Notes under the pieces: generated by a model
The model's database searches: none
What the model was told of the DNA's origin: nothing
What the model saw: the letters and a program-made list of their open reading frames with translations, nothing else
Program-made: the position numbers and the translations under genes
Shown here: one piece after another, positions 8,374 through 11,432 of the stretch
Layout: each line of letters starts with the position of its first letter
Numbering within the stretch: the first letter of the stretch is position 1
Source of the DNA: CBDULQ01 sp965368115
GTDB taxonomy: Bacteria; Pseudomonadota; Gammaproteobacteria; SZUA-229
Assembly (NCBI GenBank): GCA_965368115.1
Contig: CBDULQ010000115.1
Location: 1-11,432 of the forward strand
Reading direction: 5' to 3'
Length of the DNA stretch: 11,432 nt

Positions 8374-8399
8374 GGGTCCCGATAGGCAAGCCGGAACCC
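8374..8399 (-). ncRNA. Hairpin that pairs fully only as minus-strand RNA
   Basis: GGGTCCC at 8374-8380 faces GGAACCC at 8393-8399 across a 12-nt loop. On the plus strand there is one C-A mismatch. On the minus strand that position becomes a G-U wobble, giving seven consecutive pairs. This fits an RNA made in the same direction as the genes, but one position is thin evidence. Confidence 0.25.
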
Positions 8400-8402
8400 T
8401 GC

Positions 8403-8426
8403 ATTTTTGGCTTTTCTCCCAAAAAT
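8403..8426. repeat. 8-bp stem-loop
   Basis: ATTTTTGG at 8403-8410 and CCAAAAAT at 8419-8426 form a perfect 8-bp stem with an 8-nt loop. On the minus strand it lies just upstream of the hairpin at 8374-8399 and may belong to the same structured region. It lacks a following U-run, so I do not call it a terminator. Confidence 0.35.
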
Positions 8427-8592
8427 TCATGGCATTAGCGGAATCTGCGGTTTGTGGACATGCTGATGACTGCGGAATACGTGCACTGCTGTCCCAGGAA
8501 ACAAAAGTCGAGCCCTTATAAAATGCAGCTATTCCCGCATCTCGATAACTGGGACATCCGTCTGGACATGAAATGCCAGAAGCAGAAATCAT

Positions 8593-8677
8593 GTCATCCC
8601 CGGCAGGTGGGTATCCAGTATGTTGTTGATGGATATACAGGTCACCATCACTGGATTCCCGCCTTCGCGGGAATGAC
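8593..8677. repeat. 85-bp inverted-repeat element with dRS3-like core
   Basis: Imperfect terminal inverted repeats of 26 and 27 bp bound the element. The left arm (8593-8618) begins GTCATCCCCGG and ends ATCCAG. The right arm (8651-8677) begins CTGGAT and ends GGGAATGAC. The right arm contains a perfect 8-bp hairpin with loop CTTC, and its core fits ATTCCC-N8-GGGAAT, the pattern of the neisserial dRS3 repeat. Related sequences are common in many proteobacteria, so this does not point to Neisseria. The left arm has diverged and lost the perfect palindrome. It contains no gene and I see no clear target-site duplication. It is either a small non-autonomous element or a pair of REP-like units in opposite orientation. 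Confidence 0.65.
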
Positions 8678-8730
8678 GTGTTAGTGGGAGAGCAGTGGAA
8701 TACAGGTCTTTAACTCTTTCATCTGGTATA

Positions 8731-8767
8731 AAGAAAGCCTCCCCTGCCGGATATCTTCCGACAGGGG
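8731..8767 (-). terminator. Rho-independent terminator of the ELWxxDGT gene
   Basis: The stem pairs CCCCTG (8741-8746) with CAGGGG (8762-8767), then after one mismatch CGGA (8748-8751) with TCCG (8757-8760), around a 5-nt loop. On the minus strand it is followed by the T-rich tail GGCTTTCTTTAT. It begins 8 bp after the stop codon at 8776-8778, so it ends the upstream transcript and separates it from the lipoprotein-exoprotein operon. Confidence 0.75.
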
Positions 8768-8775
8768 CATATTTA

Positions 8776-11432
8776 TCAATTGAGTTGAAAGCTGCCATAT
8801 GCGCCGTCACCAAAATCTTTCACCTGGTGAGTGCCGTTGACGCTTCCATCGGTTCGCCAGAGCTCTTCAGAACCCGATACCGGGTGGACTGTGAAATACA
8901 GATAGTCTTTCGTCTTTTTGTGATTGTAAAACGGATTGGCATTATATTCGTCGAATTCGCCTAGCTTGACCGTGCCCGAGTCACGGCCATCGGTCACCCA
9001 GAACTCGGAATAATTGGCCTGGCCATCAAAACCAACATTAAAAAACACCTTGTCGTTAAACTCCACCAAATTGCTTTGCAGTTGATTTCCAGCATCGGCA
9101 ATGCTCTCTGTAACCAGCTCCTCACCACCAGAGGCTCCATTCGTTCGCCAGAGCTGATAGCCGGTATCGCCGTCATTGCGGATGAAATATACATGATCAC
9201 TTGTGGCAACCAGCTTATGACAGAGGATTTCATTATCAGCTGGGCCGCGTGTTGCGTCGACGTCTACCAGCTTAGTGGTTCCGGAAGCTGTTCCGTTCGT
9301 CTTCCACAGACCAACGCCCTGACTATCGTCATATGCCGTAAAATAGAGATAACCATTGAGTTCAGCCCAGTTGCTTTCTTCGAAGGGATTCTGACATGAG
9401 TAACCGATTGGCGATGAAATGGGCATGATCATTCGGGTGCCCGCTTCGCTTCCGTCAGAAACCCATAACTCTGTTATATCCTGAGCATTTTCATAGACAA
9501 AAAACAGCCTGTTTCCTACACCTAGAAACCTGCCCGAGGGAGTAAAATAATCCGGAAAACCATAAACAGGGCGAGTTGAATCTATTGTGCCCTGGGAACG
9601 CCAGAGCTTATATTCACCACCCGCAAAAGCGAGAAAAAACACGCTGTTTCCAACTGCAGTAAATTCGGTCGCGTTCGAGACATTCGGCTCACCATCGCTA
9701 TTCACCAATTTCATAGTACCGTTTTCCGTTCCATCCGAACGCCAGAGTTTGAAAGAATGTCTGGAGCTTCCGTCAAGACCTGCAAAGTACACATAGCCGC
9801 CTGCTTTAGTCAGGTGATAAATCTGTGCACCCCCGAAAGGGTTAACGGCATTGATAACCTGGGTTCCGGACTCGGTACCATTTGTTCGCCATAATTGTCC
9901 CTCCTCGACTTTACTCGCGGTTGCCGTGAACAGCACGTAAGGGCCCAATTCTGTAAACTCTCGAGGGCTTGAGCTTTCGGTGTCTTCACTGAGCTGATTA
10001 ACATCGGCGATCAGCCTTGTACCCGTGCCAGTTCCGTTGCTCGCCCAGATTTCATACCCCGACAGTCCATCATCGGCAGAGAAATACAACTCATTGTTCA
10101 CCATGGTCAGGGAAACAGGTTGCGAGCCGCGTGCGCCGACATTGATGTCGCTGACCAGTGTGGTGCCCGATGAAGTCCCATCGGATTTCCAGAGCTCCGG
10201 GCCATGCTGCCCGTCATTTGCCACAAAATAGATGCCACCGTTAAAAGCTAACAACTTCTGATTGTAGTCATCCAGGGCCGATGCCCTACCCGGCCATATT
10301 TCTTTCACCAGAGAAGTGCCCTGTTCAGTACCATCGGACGCCCAAAGTTCCGCGCCGGCATATTCGCCGTCTACAAAGGTCGCTCCAATAAAGAATAGCA
10401 AACCATTAGATTTGATAATTCGATATGAGGAATACCCAAGATTATAGTAACCCGCAGCTACTGACTCTCCGGTCTTTACGATCCGGGTACCCGGTGCCGT
10501 ACCGTCCGATGCCCATAATGCTAGACTGCTTACACCGTCGTTGGCAAAGAAAAACACCTCATTGCCCAGAGATTCAAAGCTGATAACACCAGAGTTTGAG
10601 AACGCACTCTCAGCACCCGGCCTGATATCACTCACCATACCCGTACCCTGCGCGGTGCCGTCGGTTGACCAAAGCTCGTAGCCGGCCTGACCGTCGCTGG
10701 CGACGAAATAAATATGCCCCTGGAACACATAAAAAGGCGAAGTGTTTTTTAAGCCAGTGCCACTCGCCGAACCATAATCATGTATCAGAGTCGAATTTGC
10801 CCCGTCATAACGCCATAGCTGATTAGAACCGGAAAAATAGTACAGACTATTATTCATGACGGCATGGGCCCACATGGCATAGACCGGAAAAACCTGCTCG
10901 GTGCCCTGAGTTGTGCCGTCGGTACGCCACAGATATCCGTCATAGTGAAAATACAAATATCCGTTCCAGACAAAACTGGAACTAACACTTCCGGATGACG
11001 AAGAGCTCGAAGCATCTCCGGCCAGGAACCGGGTTCCACCAAGGGTCCCATCGGACACCCATAAATCACCATTCGCCAGGAACAACATTCGACTACCCAG
11101 TTCGACGAAACCGCTCGGAAAGGATGAACCAATGCCTGGCACGATATCCATAAACAGCGACACGGTATTGCCTGACTGAACAAATAATTCATGACCGTGA
11201 ACGCCGTCATCGGCAGAAAAATAAACATTCCCATTGAATTCAAAGAACCGCTGTGGATTGCTGTCCGTCGAGGTATTTATATTCTTGAGAAGATGGGTGC
11301 CCGGATCGGTTCCATCGGAAAACCACAACTCATCCGTATATCCGATACCGGAGGCATTCTGAGTTAACCTGGAAAATACAATCTTATTTTGATTAAAAAA
11401 CACACCTGGACCCGAAGAGCTCCCTCCTCCCC
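8776..11432 (-). CDS. ELWxxDGT-repeat protein, 5'-truncated at the window edge, probable lipoprotein
   Basis: The reading frame is open to the window edge, giving 884 visible residues. The first in-frame start-like codon, GTG at 11401-11403, is unlikely to be real because the codons upstream of it read Gly-Gly-Gly-Ser-Ser-Ser-Gly-Pro-Gly without a stop. That is the kind of linker that follows a lipidated Cys, as in the other lipoprotein here, so a signal peptide probably lies just outside the window. The body is about 18 units of roughly 48 residues. Each has a strand such as VYFSADDG followed by a signature of the form E-L-W-x-(S/T)-(D/N)-G-T-x-x-G-T. About 16 units match clearly and two (ELFVQSGN, QLWRYDGA) are degenerate. 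This is the family annotated as ELWxxDGT repeat proteins, extracellular or surface proteins of unknown function that may fold as beta-propellers. Two cysteines occur, coded near 9221 and 9392. The C terminus ends shortly after the last unit, with no anchor domain. Confidence 0.88.
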   Translation of the reverse strand, partial: GGGSSSGPGVFFNQNKIVFSRLTQNASGIGYTDELWFSDGTDPGTHLLKNINTSTDSNPQRFFEFNGNVYFSADDGVHGHELFVQSGNTVSLFMDIVPGIGSSFPSGFVELGSRMLFLANGDLWVSDGTLGGTRFLAGDASSSSSSGSVSSSFVWNGYLYFHYDGYLWRTDGTTQGTEQVFPVYAMWAHAVMNNSLYYFSGSNQLWRYDGANSTLIHDYGSASGTGLKNTSPFYVFQGHIYFVASDGQAGYELWSTDGTAQGTGMVSDIRPGAESAFSNSGVISFESLGNEVFFFANDGVSSLALWASDGTAPGTRIVKTGESVAAGYYNLGYSSYRIIKSNGLLFFIGATFVDGEYAGAELWASDGTEQGTSLVKEIWPGRASALDDYNQKLLAFNGGIYFVANDGQHGPELWKSDGTSSGTTLVSDINVGARGSQPVSLTMVNNELYFSADDGLSGYEIWASNGTGTGTRLIADVNQLSEDTESSSPREFTELGPYVLFTATASKVEEGQLWRTNGTESGTQVINAVNPFGGAQIYHLTKAGGYVYFAGLDGSSRHSFKLWRSDGTENGTMKLVNSDGEPNVSNATEFTAVGNSVFFLAFAGGEYKLWRSQGTIDSTRPVYGFPDYFTPSGRFLGVGNRLFFVYENAQDITELWVSDGSEAGTRMIMPISSPIGYSCQNPFEESNWAELNGYLYFTAYDDSQGVGLWKTNGTASGTTKLVDVDATRGPADNEILCHKLVATSDHVYFIRNDGDTGYQLWRTNGASGGEELVTESIADAGNQLQSNLVEFNDKVFFNVGFDGQANYSEFWVTDGRDSGTVKLGEFDEYNANPFYNHKKTKDYLYFTVHPVSGSEELWRTDGSVNGTHQVKDFGDGAYGSFQLN
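8840..11385 (-). repeat. Array of about 18 ELWxxDGT units
   Basis: The units recur about every 48 residues across the whole visible protein. The signature is strongest in the middle (for example ELWASDGTEQGT and ELWKSDGTSSGT) and weaker in the second and fifth units, counting from the N-terminal end. Most units have drifted apart at the DNA level, so the array looks old rather than recently expanded. Confidence 0.8.

Larger units (their letters stand above)
8108..8775. other. 668-bp region without a convincing gene
   Basis: The stretch between the lipoprotein start and the stop of the ELWxxDGT gene contains only short open frames (77 residues or fewer on either strand) with no recognisable domain. 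It contains a terminator at the right end, an 85-bp inverted-repeat element at 8593-8677 and hairpins at 8151-8179, 8277-8345, 8374-8399 and 8403-8426. The promoter for the downstream minus-strand operon should lie here, but I could not find a convincing pair of -35 and -10 boxes. An AT-rich TATAAA-like stretch at about 8113-8125 is too close to the start codon to be its -10 box. Confidence 0.6.

Noticed and set aside
8340..8470. Possible cyclic-di-GMP (GEMM) riboswitch, suggested by AAAAGCC and GGCTTGCC on the minus strand
   Set aside because: The conserved GACGCAAAGCC core, the GNRA-capped first hairpin and the matching receptor are absent. The resemblance is limited to short common words.
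8359..8592. A 77-codon minus-strand frame with five cysteines in the intergenic region
   Set aside because: It has no domain, no good ribosome binding site, and overlaps the hairpin cluster. It ends at the edge of the inverted-repeat element. It is more likely non-coding.

Overview
The window looks like chromosomal DNA from a Gram-negative bacterium, most likely a free-living, possibly marine, gammaproteobacterium. The evidence is two lipoprotein signal peptides with clear lipoboxes, a large two-partner-secretion (TPS) exoprotein, and an 85-bp repeat with an ATTCCC-N8-GGGAAT core of a kind scattered through proteobacterial genomes. I cannot name a genus. Every gene I accept is on the minus strand, so the window reads from right (upstream) to left (downstream).

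Right part (8776-11432): the 3' part of a gene for an ELWxxDGT-repeat protein with about 18 repeat units. Its reading frame runs off the window edge through a Gly/Ser-rich stretch, so it is 5'-truncated here and may be a lipoprotein. A rho-independent terminator follows its stop. Between about 8108 and 8775 lies a 668-bp region with no convincing gene. It holds the terminator, the 85-bp inverted-repeat element and a cluster of hairpins that could be a structured leader or a small RNA.

Centre and left (48-8098): four co-directional genes with short gaps, probably one transcription unit. In order of transcription they are a Cys-Gly7 lipoprotein, a 1731-residue TpsA/filamentous-haemagglutinin-type exoprotein with a long beta-helical passenger, a 390-residue alpha/beta-hydrolase with a visible Ser-Asp-His triad and no signal peptide, and a lipoprotein that starts 9 bp after the hydrolase stop. 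The last two look like a lipase toxin and its cell-envelope immunity protein, placed behind a TPS adhesin that has no toxin domain of its own.

The toxin-immunity pair is AT-rich, and the adhesin becomes strongly GC-rich immediately upstream of it. The adhesin itself contains a further AT-rich block. The locus therefore looks mosaic. The working idea is a cell-surface and competition locus: surface lipoproteins, a secreted adhesin, and an accessory phospholipase-type effector with its protector. No TpsB transporter and no type VI secretion component lies in the window, so the delivery route is open.
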